Positions 32,939 to 41,473 of a stretch of 64,000 nucleotides of DNA are shown piece by piece. The notes below the pieces were generated by a model. It was not told the origin of the DNA, ran no database searches, and saw only the letters and a list, made by a program, of their open reading frames with translations. The stretch is taken from contig NZ_JACAPG010000021.1 of NCBI RefSeq assembly GCF_013385825.1, positions 124,001-188,000 of the forward strand, given 5' to 3'. Position 1 is the first letter of the stretch; every line of letters starts with the position of its first letter. Source of the DNA: Pseudomonas reactans. Its GTDB lineage: Bacteria; Pseudomonadota; Gammaproteobacteria; Pseudomonadales; Pseudomonadaceae. Made by a program: the position numbers and the translations under genes.

Positions 32939-34462
32939 TTACTGCACTTCTACCGCCAGGCTTTCACTGATCTTTTTCTGCCAGATGGCAGGACCGGTGA
33001 TGTGCACGGATTCGCCTTTGCTGTCGACAGCAACGGTGACCGGCATGTCTTTCACGTCGAACTCGTAGATCGCTTCCATACCCAGCTCGGCGAACGCGAC
33101 AACGCGGGACTTCTTGATGGCTTGCGCCACCAGGTAAGCAGCGCCGCCCACGGCCATCAGGTACACAGCCTTGTGGTCCTTGATCGCTTCGATCGCAGTC
33201 GGGCCGCGCTCGGATTTGCCGATCATGCCCAGCAGGCCGGTTTGCTCGAGGATCTGACGGGTGAATTTGTCCATCCGCGTTGCGGTGGTCGGGCCAGCCG
33301 GGCCAACCACTTCTTCGCGCACTGGATCAACCGGGCCGACGTAGTAGATGAAGCGACCCTTGAGGTCCACCGGCAGGGTTTCGCCCTTGTTCAGCATCTC
33401 GACCATGCGCTTGTGCGCAGCGTCGCGACCGGTGAGCATCTTGCCGTTGAGCAACACGGTCTCGCCCGGCTGCCAGCTCTGCACTTCTTCCGGGGTCAGG
33501 GTGTCGAGGTTGACGCGACGGGCCGATGGGCCGGCTTCCCAGACGATTTCCGGGTAGGCGTCCAGCGGTGGCGCTTCCAGCGACGCCGGGCCCGAACCGT
33601 CGAGCACGAAGTGCGCGTGACGGGTGGCGGCGCAGTTGGGGATCATGCACACCGGCAAGGAGGCGGCGTGGGTCGGGTAGTCCATGATCTTCACGTCGAG
33701 CACGGTGGTCAGGCCACCCAGGCCCTGGGCGCCGATGCCCAGTTGGTTGACCTTCTCGAACAGCTCCAGGCGCATCTCTTCGATACGGTTCTGCGGGCCG
33801 CGCTTTTTCAGCTCGTGGATGTCGATGGATTCCATCAGCACTTCCTTGGCCATTACCGCGGCTTTCTCGGCGGTGCCGCCAATGCCGATGCCGAGCATGC
33901 CCGGTGGGCACCAGCCGGCGCCCATGGTCGGAACGGTTTTGAGCACCCAGTCGACGATCGAGTCGGACGGGTTGAGCATGGCCATTTTCGACTTGTTCTC
34001 GGAACCGCCGCCCTTGGCTGCCACGTCCACTTCCACGGTGCTACCCGGGACGATGGAGTAGTGGATCACGGCCGGGGTGTTGTCCTTGGTGTTTTTACGT
34101 GCGCCCGCCGGGTCGGCGAGGATGGATGCGCGCAGGACGTTTTCCGGCAGGTTGTAGGCGCGACGCACGCCTTCGTTGATCATGTCGTCCAGGCCCATGG
34201 TGGCGCCATCCCAACGCACGTCCATGCCCACGCGCACGAACACGGTAACGATACCGGTGTCCTGGCAGATCGGGCGATGGCCGGTGGCGCACATGCGCGA
34301 GTTGATCAGGATCTGGGCGATGGAGTCACGGGCCGCTGGCGATTCTTCGCGCAGGTAGGCTTCGTGCATGGCCTGGATGAAATCCACGGGGTGGTAGTAG
34401 GAAATGAATTGCAGGGCGTCGGCAACGCTCTGAATCAGGTCGTCTTGCTTGATCACGGTCAT
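32939..34462 (-). CDS. fumA: class I fumarate hydratase (iron-sulfur)
   Basis: A 507-residue oxygen-sensitive [4Fe-4S] fumarase of the TCA cycle (fumarate to malate). The N-terminal part carries the Cys ligands (CATGHRPICQDTGIVTVFVR; MIPNCAATRHAHF) and GWCPPGMLGIGIGGTAEKA; the C-terminal beta domain has VGPAGPTTATRMDKF. Length matches the aerobic class I enzyme. The ATG at 34462 has AGAGGAG upstream. It is transcribed alone, with its own terminator. In PAO1 the gene next to it is the diguanylate cyclase gene sadC, which is missing here. Confidence 0.94.
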   Translation of the reverse strand: MTVIKQDDLIQSVADALQFISYYHPVDFIQAMHEAYLREESPAARDSIAQILINSRMCATGHRPICQDTGIVTVFVRVGMDVRWDGATMGLDDMINEGVRRAYNLPENVLRASILADPAGARKNTKDNTPAVIHYSIVPGSTVEVDVAAKGGGSENKSKMAMLNPSDSIVDWVLKTVPTMGAGWCPPGMLGIGIGGTAEKAAVMAKEVLMESIDIHELKKRGPQNRIEEMRLELFEKVNQLGIGAQGLGGLTTVLDVKIMDYPTHAASLPVCMIPNCAATRHAHFVLDGSGPASLEAPPLDAYPEIVWEAGPSARRVNLDTLTPEEVQSWQPGETVLLNGKMLTGRDAAHKRMVEMLNKGETLPVDLKGRFIYYVGPVDPVREEVVGPAGPTTATRMDKFTRQILEQTGLLGMIGKSERGPTAIEAIKDHKAVYLMAVGGAAYLVAQAIKKSRVVAFAELGMEAIYEFDVKDMPVTVAVDSKGESVHITGPAIWQKKISESLAVEVQ

Positions 34463-34648
34463 GAGTCGCGCTCCTCTATAAGGGAACATTCAATAAAGGT
34501 GGGCTCAGTGTTGCATCGGTCGGCTGAGCTCACCTTTCCAAGGCACGCCAAAATGGTGCAGGCGCGACGCTAAAAAGGCGCGGCAGTATAACCCGGCTCG
34601 GTGGCCGATACACCCGACTATGGTCATGAATGCCTGGCTCGATTGGGT

Positions 34649-34749
34649 TGTAGGAGCGAGCTTGCTCGTGAAAAACTTGAATTTGATGGGTTTCGTCAGG
34701 CACCCCGCGTTATCGTTAGCGATCTTCGCGAGCAAGCTCGCTCCTACAG
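34649..34749. repeat. REPIN-like inverted repeat, type B, next to a ribosome binding site
   Basis: Arms TGTAGGAGCGAGCTTGCTCG and the reverse complement ending CTCCTACAG; the spacer has GCGTTATCGTTAGCGA, the same core as other type B copies in reverse. The CAGG at its right edge forms part of AGGTGA, the probable ribosome site of the ferredoxin reductase gene. Confidence 0.9.
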
Positions 34750-34760
34750 GTGAAAGTTAT

Positions 34761-35693
34761 ATGCCTGAACTGTATGTCGGCGAACGCCATTGGTCGGTAA
34801 CGACCGGCAGCAACCTGCTGGATGCCTTGAACCAGGCAGGTGTGGCCGTGCCTTACAGTTGCCGCGCCGGCAGTTGCCATGCGTGCCTGGTGCGATGCCA
34901 AGGGGAGGTCGAGGACAAGCAACCCGAGGCCTTGAGCCCGGCGCAACGTCAGGAGGGCTGGCGCTTGGCGTGCCAGTGCCAGGTGAGCGGCGACCTGCGC
35001 GTCGAAACCTTTGATCCTACGCGTGATGGGTTGCCGGCCCAGGTGGTGGGTATCGATTGGTTGAGCCCGAGTGTGCTGCGCCTGCGCCTGCAACCCGAGC
35101 GTGGCCTGCGCTACCGGGCCGGGCAGCATCTGGTGTTGTGGGCGGGACAAGTGGCGCGGCCCTATTCCCTGGCGAGCTTGCCCCAGGATGACCCGTTCCT
35201 GGAGTTTCACCTCGATTGCCGTCTGCCTGGCGAATTCAGTGATCTTGCCCGCCAGTTGCAGCCGGGCGACCGTTTGCGCCTGGGCGAACTGCGCGGCGGC
35301 GCGCTGCAATACGATCCTGACTGGCAAAGCCGACCGCTGTGGCTGCTCGCGTCCGGCACCGGCCTTGGCCCTCTTTGGGGCGTGTTGCGTGAGGCCTTGC
35401 GCCAGGATCATCAGGGCGACATCCGCGTGATTCACCTGGCTCATGATGCTGAGGGGCATTACCTGGCCGAACCCCTGGCGCAGCTGGCTGCCCAGCATTC
35501 CAACGTAACGGTGGAGCTGTGGACGGCGGCGCAGGCGACCCAGGCATTGGCGCAACTGCGGCTTGTTTCGCGGCAAACTCTGGCTTTACTCTGCGGGCAC
35601 CCGGCCAGTGTCGAGGCGTTTTCCAAGCGTCTGTTCCTGGCAGGGCTGCCGCGTAATCAACTGCTGGCTGATGTGTTCCTGCCCCGTGGTTGA
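34761..35693 (+). CDS. ferredoxin-NAD(P)H reductase-type iron-sulfur flavoprotein
   Basis: A 310-residue electron-transfer protein. The N-terminal plant-type [2Fe-2S] domain has CRAGSCHACLVRCQG (about 33-47) and a fourth Cys in RLACQCQ. It is followed by FAD (RPYSLASLPQDD) and NAD(P)H (LLASGTGLGPLWGVLR) domains of the FNR family. Such proteins feed electrons to an oxygenase, but no oxygenase lies nearby. The enoyl-CoA hydratase gene follows on the same strand after 30 bases. The ATG at 34761 is used; the in-frame upstream extension would translate the REPIN. Confidence 0.88.
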   Translation: MPELYVGERHWSVTTGSNLLDALNQAGVAVPYSCRAGSCHACLVRCQGEVEDKQPEALSPAQRQEGWRLACQCQVSGDLRVETFDPTRDGLPAQVVGIDWLSPSVLRLRLQPERGLRYRAGQHLVLWAGQVARPYSLASLPQDDPFLEFHLDCRLPGEFSDLARQLQPGDRLRLGELRGGALQYDPDWQSRPLWLLASGTGLGPLWGVLREALRQDHQGDIRVIHLAHDAEGHYLAEPLAQLAAQHSNVTVELWTAAQATQALAQLRLVSRQTLALLCGHPASVEAFSKRLFLAGLPRNQLLADVFLPRG

Positions 35694-35723
35694 GCGCTGA
35701 ACTCTACAGCCGCGAGATTCGCC

Positions 35724-36473
35724 ATGACCGATGCCATCCTGCAACACCGCGAACGCGGGTTGCTGACCTTGCAGCTCAATCGCCCCGACAAGAAAAACGC
35801 CCTGACCCGCGCCATGTACACGCAACTGGCCGAGGCACTGGAGCAGGCTGATGCGGATGAGAACATCCGCTGCGTACTGATCCAGGGCAGCAGTGACTGT
35901 TTTACTGCTGGTAACGACATTGGCGATTTTCTCGAACAACCGCCCAGCGATCTCGACAGCCCACCCTTTTATTTCATGAAAAGCCTGCTCAACTGCCGCA
36001 AACCGGTGATTGCCGCCGTGGCGGGCGTTGCGGTCGGGATCGGGACAACCCTGTTGCTGCATTGCGATCTCGTATACACCAGCCGGGATGCGCGGTTGCG
36101 CATGCCATTCGTCAACCTGGGGCTGTGCCCGGAGTTTGGGTCGAGCCTGATCCTGCCGAGGTTGTTGGGGCACGCGAAGGCTGCGGAATTATTGTTGCTG
36201 GGCGAGGGCTTTACCGGCGAGCAGGCGGCAGCCTGGGGGATTGCCACCGAGGCGCTGGGTAGCGGCGAGGCGGCGTTGGCCAAGGCGCGGGAAATGGCCG
36301 AGCGCTTCGAAACCCTGGCACCGGGGGCGGTGCAGGTGACCAAGCAACTCATGAAGAGTGTGGATCGTGAGCAATTGCGTCAGGTAATTGAGGAAGAGGG
36401 TGCGCTGTTTGTCCAGCGGTTGAAGTCGCCGGAAGCGATTGCGGCGTTGTCGGGGTTTATCAACCGGTCCTGA
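35724..36473 (+). CDS. enoyl-CoA hydratase/isomerase family protein
   Basis: A 249-residue crotonase-fold protein. The oxyanion-hole segments are SSDCFTAGNDIGDFLEQP (about 56-73) and VAGVAVGIGTTLLLHCDLVY (about 99-118). An acidic residue is kept in NLGLCPEFGSSL (second catalytic position), while the first catalytic Glu of classical hydratases is absent, which is more like the isomerase branch. It acts on an acyl-CoA of unknown chain. It follows the ferredoxin reductase gene, the same pair as in PAO1 next to pykA. Confidence 0.87.
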   Translation: MTDAILQHRERGLLTLQLNRPDKKNALTRAMYTQLAEALEQADADENIRCVLIQGSSDCFTAGNDIGDFLEQPPSDLDSPPFYFMKSLLNCRKPVIAAVAGVAVGIGTTLLLHCDLVYTSRDARLRMPFVNLGLCPEFGSSLILPRLLGHAKAAELLLLGEGFTGEQAAAWGIATEALGSGEAALAKAREMAERFETLAPGAVQVTKQLMKSVDREQLRQVIEEEGALFVQRLKSPEAIAALSGFINRS

Positions 36474-36478
36474 GAAAG

Positions 36479-36518
36479 CAAAAAGCCCCGCCATTCACAG
36501 GGCGGGGCTTTTGTTTTT
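36479..36518. terminator. bidirectional terminator between enoyl-CoA hydratase and pykA
   Basis: AAAAGCCCCGCC / GGGCGGGGCTTTT with a short loop has A tracts on the left and T tracts on the right, so it serves both convergent genes. Confidence 0.92.
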
Positions 36519-36529
36519 CAGCGTGTCAC

Positions 36530-37981
36530 TCAGACCTGCGGGTCGCCCACGTGCAGGATCTTCATGCCATTGGTGCCACCGGTGGTGTGGTAGCTGTCGC
36601 CCTTGGTCAGGATGACCCAGTCGCCTTTCTCTACGACGCCGCGCTTGACCAGCTCGTCGATCGCCTTCTGGCTGACTTCGTTCGGTGCCAACGAAGCCGG
36701 ATCGAACGGAACGGTGTACACACCACGGAACAGCGCGGTGCGCGCCTGGGCTTCACGGTGCGGAGTGAACGCGTAGATCGGCACCGAGGAACGGATGCGC
36801 GACATGATCAATGGCGTGTAGCCACTTTCGGTCAGCGCGATGATCGCCTTCACGCCCGGGAAGTGGTTCGCGGTGTACATGGCAGCCAAGGCGATGCTCT
36901 GGTCGCAGCTTTCGAACTCTTTGCCGATACGGTGGCTGGAGGTCTTGCTGGTCGGGTGCTTTTCAGCGCCGAGGCAGATACGTGCCATGGCTTGCACGGC
37001 TTCCAGCGGGTACGGGCCGGCGGCACTTTCAGCCGAGAGCATTACAGCGTCGGTGTAGTCGAGCACGGCGTTGGCCACGTCGGACACTTCGGCGCGGGTC
37101 GGCATCGGGTTCTGGATCATCGACTCCATCATCTGGGTCGCCACGATCACTGCCTTGTTGTGGCGGCGAGCGTGCAGGATGATCTTCTTCTGGATACCGA
37201 TCAGTTCGGCATCACCGATTTCCACACCCAGGTCGCCACGGGCAACCATCACCGCGTCGGAAGCCTTGATCAGGCCGTCGAGGGTTTCGTCATCGGCCAC
37301 GGCTTCGGCGCGTTCGATCTTCGCCACCAGCCAGGCGGTGCCGCCGGCCTCGTCGCGCAGTTTACGGGCGTATTCCATGTCGGCGGCGTCGCGCGGGAAG
37401 GACACGGCGAGGTAGTCCACTTCCATTTCGGCGGCGAGCTTGATGTCGGCCTTGTCTTTTTCCGTCAGGGCCGGTGCGGTCAAGCCGCCCCCACGACGGT
37501 TGATGCCTTTGTGGTCGGACAGCGGACCACCGATCAGCACGACGCAGTGCAGTTCGGTCGGGGTCGCGGTTTCGACGCGCATCACCACACGGCCATCGTC
37601 CAGCAACAGCTCGTCACCGACGCCGCAGTCCTTGACCAGGTCCGGGTAGTCGATACCCACGACTTGCTGGTTGCCTTCGGTCAGCGGGTGGCTGGTGGAG
37701 AAGGTGAATTGATCACCGATCTTCAGCTCGATCCGTTTGTTGGCGAATTTGGCGATACGGATTTTCGGGCCTTGCAGGTCACCCAGCAGTGCGACGAAGC
37801 GACCGTGCTTGGCGGCCAGGTCACGCACCAGCTTGGCGCGAGCCTTGTGCTCGTCCGGGGTGCCGTGGGAGAAGTTCAGACGGGCAACGTCCAAACCAGC
37901 CAGAATCAGCTGTTCGAGGACTTCCGGCGAGTTGCTGGCCGGGCCAAGGGTGGCGACGATTTTGGTACGACGGACGGACAT
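36530..37981 (-). CDS. pykA: pyruvate kinase (PykA)
   Basis: A 483-residue enzyme making pyruvate and ATP from phosphoenolpyruvate and ADP. The N-terminus RRTKIVATLGPASNSPEV is typical. The active-site signature is WLVAKIERAEAVA with the catalytic Lys, followed by VMVARGDLGVEIG. The B domain inserts at about 70-170, and the C-terminal domain ends with TGGTNGMKILHVGD. It stands alone with a shared terminator. The allosteric PykA type is inferred from neighbours (fumarase and ferredoxin reductase block). Confidence 0.95.
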   Translation of the reverse strand: MSVRRTKIVATLGPASNSPEVLEQLILAGLDVARLNFSHGTPDEHKARAKLVRDLAAKHGRFVALLGDLQGPKIRIAKFANKRIELKIGDQFTFSTSHPLTEGNQQVVGIDYPDLVKDCGVGDELLLDDGRVVMRVETATPTELHCVVLIGGPLSDHKGINRRGGGLTAPALTEKDKADIKLAAEMEVDYLAVSFPRDAADMEYARKLRDEAGGTAWLVAKIERAEAVADDETLDGLIKASDAVMVARGDLGVEIGDAELIGIQKKIILHARRHNKAVIVATQMMESMIQNPMPTRAEVSDVANAVLDYTDAVMLSAESAAGPYPLEAVQAMARICLGAEKHPTSKTSSHRIGKEFESCDQSIALAAMYTANHFPGVKAIIALTESGYTPLIMSRIRSSVPIYAFTPHREAQARTALFRGVYTVPFDPASLAPNEVSQKAIDELVKRGVVEKGDWVILTKGDSYHTTGGTNGMKILHVGDPQV

Positions 37982-38154
37982 GCACAGACTCCTGAGTTCA
38001 AGCGCTGAGGAAGGCTACTATGCTCTTTCGTTGTAGTCATTGTTCGTTTGCACTACTTATCGATGATTGACTTGTTTTCGCTGCGGCTGAATACGAACAT
38101 CCTTGAAGATTTTCGACGAGGGGTCGATACACTGCACAAGACAGGAGAACCCTC

Positions 38155-38529
38155 ATGCGAATTTTGCTCATTGCTGCCCTGGCCGTCAGTGTTGTCGGCT
38201 GCACCCGCTGGTCGATGGATCACCATCTGAACAACGCCTACCGCGCCTACAAGGTCGGTGACTGCGAGCGCGTTACCCTGGAATTGTCCCAGGTCGACCG
38301 TGAAAGTCGCAGCCGACGTTATGTGCAACCGGAAGTCTCGATGTTGCGCGGCCAGTGCCTGGAACGGCAGAAGCTGTTCGTCGACGCGGTGCAAACCTAC
38401 CAATTCATTATCAATCAATACCCATCGAGCGAGTACGCCTACCGCGCCCGCGCGCGGCTCGACACCCTGCAACAACTGGGGCATTACCCTGGTGCAAGCG
38501 TCGCGCAACCGCGACCCGCTTCTTTGTGA
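38155..38529 (+). CDS. small TPR-like lipoprotein
   Basis: A 124-residue lipoprotein. The signal MRILLIAALAVSVVGC ends in a lipobox (VVGC, Cys16). The mature part looks like two tetratricopeptide-type helical pairs (AYRAYKVGDCERVTLELS, VDAVQTYQFIINQYPSSEYA, RARARLDTLQQL), similar to BamD/YfgC-like repeats. AGGAGA lies before the ATG. Its function is unknown; an envelope scaffold role would be a guess. Confidence 0.75.
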   Translation: MRILLIAALAVSVVGCTRWSMDHHLNNAYRAYKVGDCERVTLELSQVDRESRSRRYVQPEVSMLRGQCLERQKLFVDAVQTYQFIINQYPSSEYAYRARARLDTLQQLGHYPGASVAQPRPASL

Positions 38530-38754
38530 TGATATTCGTCATTCAATAACTGGCCCGTTGCCAGTCTTGGGCTATTCTTTGAATGTTCATTTGTATAAGT
38601 TTCTATGCACATGGATGTGGGGCCCGGACTGGGTGGCTGTCTAGCGGCAGGCAATTGCTTGTTGTCGCACCGAGATCCAGGGAGAGCGGGCGATATTGCC
38701 CGTTCCGAATCACTGGCGCGGCCGCAGTCATGGCCACTGGATGGCGATATCACC

Positions 38755-39114
38755 ATGTTTACCGACCGACGGATCGAGCGGCATCAACTACCTTATTTCC
38801 TGCAAGTGTTTAATCGTCTTACCGACAAGCCTATCGGCTTCTTGGGCAATGTCTCGGAAGACGGACTGATGTTGATCAGTCAACTGCCCATGATGATCGA
38901 CGTGGACTTTGAGCTGCGTTTGAAGATTCCGGCGGCTGACGGCACCTTCCATCCCATTGATCTCACGGCGAGCTGCCTATGGAGTCATGAGGATATCAAT
39001 CCGCAACATTATGATTCCGGATTCAGGGTGCTCCAGGCACCTGAGGAATATGGGCAGTTGATCAACGTCTTGTTGCATTACTTCAGCTTTGATCCTTTGC
39101 AGGCTTCGGCTTAG
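38755..39114 (+). CDS. PilZ-domain c-di-GMP-binding protein
   Basis: A 119-residue single PilZ domain. Both binding motifs are present: RxxxR as R5-RIE-R9 and NxSxxG as N32-V-S34-ED-G37. It should bind cyclic di-GMP and pass the signal to a partner. The ATG at 38755 (MFTDRRIERHQ) keeps the first motif near the N-terminus; a 50-residue in-frame extension is rejected. It is convergent with the MoxR-DUF58 operon. Confidence 0.85.
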   Translation: MFTDRRIERHQLPYFLQVFNRLTDKPIGFLGNVSEDGLMLISQLPMMIDVDFELRLKIPAADGTFHPIDLTASCLWSHEDINPQHYDSGFRVLQAPEEYGQLINVLLHYFSFDPLQASA

Positions 39115-39138
39115 GTAATGCGCGTTAGCGGGCCTTTT

Positions 39139-40470
39139 TCAGAGCACCCCGGCTTTCTTCCACCCCAGGTAGCGCGTGACCAACGCCGGTCCCAGTTCAG
39201 ACGGCAAGCTGTCCAATAGGGACAGGCCTTGGGCGCTGAGTCGGTCATGCAGTTCGTTGCGGGTGTTCAGGTAGTCGATGGTGCCGCTGTAGGCCAAGGC
39301 TTCGGGCAAGGTTTGTACGGGGGCTTGGCGCAGTTGATCGAGGGCCTCCTCGCGCAAGCTGACCACCAGCACCCTGTGTTGACGGCTGATACGCTTGACG
39401 GCAGCCAGCAGTGTTTCATCATCCTCATCCCGCAGGTTGGTTATCACGATCACCAATGCGCGCCGTTTCTGCCGAGCCAGCAGTTGGCTTGCCGCAGCCT
39501 GATAGTCGGCATTCCGTCGCGTGGTATCAAGGTCGTATACCGCGTTGAGCAGCAGGTTCAACTGGCTACTGCCTTTGACCGGCGCCAGGTAGCGTGGCTG
39601 GTCACCGGCAAAGGTGCAAAGCCCTACCGCATCACCCTGGCGCAACGCTACGTAGCTGAGCAGCAGGCAGGCGTTCAAGGCGTGGTCAAAGTGGGACAGT
39701 TCGTCATCCTGGCTGCGCATGCGGCGGCCACAATCGAGCATGAACACGATCTGTTGGTCACGCTCATCCTGATATTCCCGAGCGATGGGTGTGCGTTGCC
39801 GGGCGGTGGCCTTCCAGTCGATCTGCCGCAGGCTGTCCCCTTCGCGAAACTCGCGCAACTGGTGAAATTCCAGTCCCAAGCCGCGCCGCTGGCGTTGGCG
39901 TACACCCAGTTGGCTCAGCCAGTTGTCCACGCCCTGCAGTTGGGCGCCGTACAGACGGGCGAAGTCCGGGTAGACGCGGGTGGTATCGCTCACGTCGATC
40001 AGTCGTCGTGCAGACCACAGGCCCATGGGGCTGGGCAGGTGAATTTCACAGCGGCTGAAACTGAAATGACCACGCCGCAGCGGACGAAGGCGATAACCCA
40101 ACTCACTGCGTTCACCGGGGCGCAGGTCTATGGATTGGAGCATGTGCTCTACGGACAGCCCGTCAGGGACATGATCGAACACCTGCACGCTCAGCGGCTG
40201 TGGGAAGTCATGTTCAAGAACCAGGCGTATTTCCCCCCAGCGGCCCAGTGCCAGGCTTCCGGGCATTTGCCGTTGAACGCGGGGGGATGGTCGTCTACGC
40301 AGACGCATCGCATCCAGCAGGGCGAGTAGTAACAGTGCGAGCAGCAACCCCCACGCGATTGAGTGCAAGGTCTTGGGCGCGTTGAACTGCAACGCCGTCG
40401 CAGTACCCAGCAGGATGCTCAAGCCCAGTAATACGCCAAGCCAGTTCAACAGTAGACGGGTCGGTTTCAT
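39139..40470 (-). CDS. DUF58 protein of the MoxR operon
   Basis: A 443-residue protein with two N-terminal membrane helices (LLLNWLGVLLGLSILLGTAT; IAWGLLLALLLLALL) and a cytoplasmic part with the DUF58 signature RIDWKATARQRTPIAREYQD followed by a von Willebrand-like fold (IVFMLDCGRRM, a degenerate MIDAS). It follows the MoxR gene by 7 bases. MoxR ATPases work with DUF58/VWA proteins as chaperone-like pairs; the client is unknown. The ATG at 40470 is used since longer forms overlap MoxR. Confidence 0.85.
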   Translation of the reverse strand: MKPTRLLLNWLGVLLGLSILLGTATALQFNAPKTLHSIAWGLLLALLLLALLDAMRLRRRPSPRVQRQMPGSLALGRWGEIRLVLEHDFPQPLSVQVFDHVPDGLSVEHMLQSIDLRPGERSELGYRLRPLRRGHFSFSRCEIHLPSPMGLWSARRLIDVSDTTRVYPDFARLYGAQLQGVDNWLSQLGVRQRQRRGLGLEFHQLREFREGDSLRQIDWKATARQRTPIAREYQDERDQQIVFMLDCGRRMRSQDDELSHFDHALNACLLLSYVALRQGDAVGLCTFAGDQPRYLAPVKGSSQLNLLLNAVYDLDTTRRNADYQAAASQLLARQKRRALVIVITNLRDEDDETLLAAVKRISRQHRVLVVSLREEALDQLRQAPVQTLPEALAYSGTIDYLNTRNELHDRLSAQGLSLLDSLPSELGPALVTRYLGWKKAGVL

Positions 40471-40477
40471 GGGCACG

Positions 40478-41473
40478 TCATTGCCGGGGTGCCGGGATCT
40501 GATCGAGCAGTTGCTTGAGCACCTGATCGACTTCCAGACCATCGATATCCAGCTCTGGCGCGATACGTACCCGATGGCGCAGTACTGCCAGGGCGCAACC
40601 CTTGATATCGTCGGGGGTGACGAACTCACCCCCGCGCAACAAGGCACGGGCACGCGCGCCGCGTACCAAGTCGATGGACGCCCGCGGGCCAGCGCCGATG
40701 GCCAGCCCGGGCCAGCTACGGGTGGCGCGCGCCAGCCGTACGGCATAGTCGAGTACGAGTTCGTCGAGTGCCAGTTCACTGGCTATCTGTTGAAGCTGCA
40801 GCACGTCTTCGGCCTGCAGCACCGTGCGCAAGGGATGTACATCCAGCATGTCGGCCCGAGACGAACGCGTGACTTCACGCACCATGTCCACTTCCTGCTG
40901 CGCATCGGGGTAATCCATGCGCACCTTGAGCATGAAGCGGTCCAGCTCCGCTTCCGGCAGGGGATAAGTGCCTTCCTGTTCGATAGGGTTCTGGGTCGCC
41001 AGCACCATGAAGGGTTGGCCGATGGGCAGCGCCTCGCCTTCGAGGGTGACTTGCCGCTCCTGCATGGCTTCGAGCAAAGCGGCCTGGGTCTTGGCCGGGG
41101 CTCGGTTGATTTCGTCGGCCAGCAACAAATGGGTAAATACCGGCCCCTTGCGCAGCTTGAATTGTTCGGTGTGCCGATCGTATACGGCGTGGCCGGTGAC
41201 ATCGCTGGGCATCAGGTCCGGGGTGAACTGGATGCGCGCGAAGTCGCCTTCAAAACAACGTGCCAGTGCCCGTACCAGCAAGGTTTTGCCCAGCCCTGGC
41301 ACACCTTCGAGTAGCACATGCCCACCGGCGATCAGCGCGGTCAGGACATCGTCGATCACTGTGTCCTGGCCAATCACCGCTTTGCGCAATTCAGTGCGCA
41401 GGGCTTGGGCTTGCCCGCTGGCACGTTGCAAGGTTTCACGGGGCAAGGCAGTGGTGCTTGGAAATTCACTCAT
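40478..41473 (-). CDS. MoxR-family AAA+ ATPase
   Basis: A 331-residue ATPase: Walker A GVPGLGKT (57-64), Walker B LLLADEINRAPAK, sensor 1 VLATQNPIEQEGTYPLPEAE and the C-terminal lid (RGARARALLRGGEFVTPDDI). MoxR proteins remodel or insert cofactors into partner proteins. Its start overlaps the DUF4350 stop by 4 bases. It is the fifth of six genes in a membrane-linked operon. Confidence 0.93.
   Translation of the reverse strand: MSEFPSTTALPRETLQRASGQAQALRTELRKAVIGQDTVIDDVLTALIAGGHVLLEGVPGLGKTLLVRALARCFEGDFARIQFTPDLMPSDVTGHAVYDRHTEQFKLRKGPVFTHLLLADEINRAPAKTQAALLEAMQERQVTLEGEALPIGQPFMVLATQNPIEQEGTYPLPEAELDRFMLKVRMDYPDAQQEVDMVREVTRSSRADMLDVHPLRTVLQAEDVLQLQQIASELALDELVLDYAVRLARATRSWPGLAIGAGPRASIDLVRGARARALLRGGEFVTPDDIKGCALAVLRHRVRIAPELDIDGLEVDQVLKQLLDQIPAPRQ

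Noticed and set aside
18921..34749. Repeated ~20-base units that could suggest a CRISPR array
   Set aside because: The repeats are inverted pairs, kilobases apart, with related spacers and no cas genes. They are REP/REPIN elements.
38605..38754. 50-residue extension of the PilZ protein
   Set aside because: The extension is Gly/Ser/Arg-rich without motif and puts the RxxxR motif far from the N-terminus; ATG 38755 matches single-domain PilZ proteins.
40471..40779. Extended start of the DUF58 gene
   Set aside because: It would lie inside the MoxR gene and reads as low-quality Ser/Trp/Cys-rich protein; MKPTRLLLNWLG at 40470 begins with a proper membrane helix.
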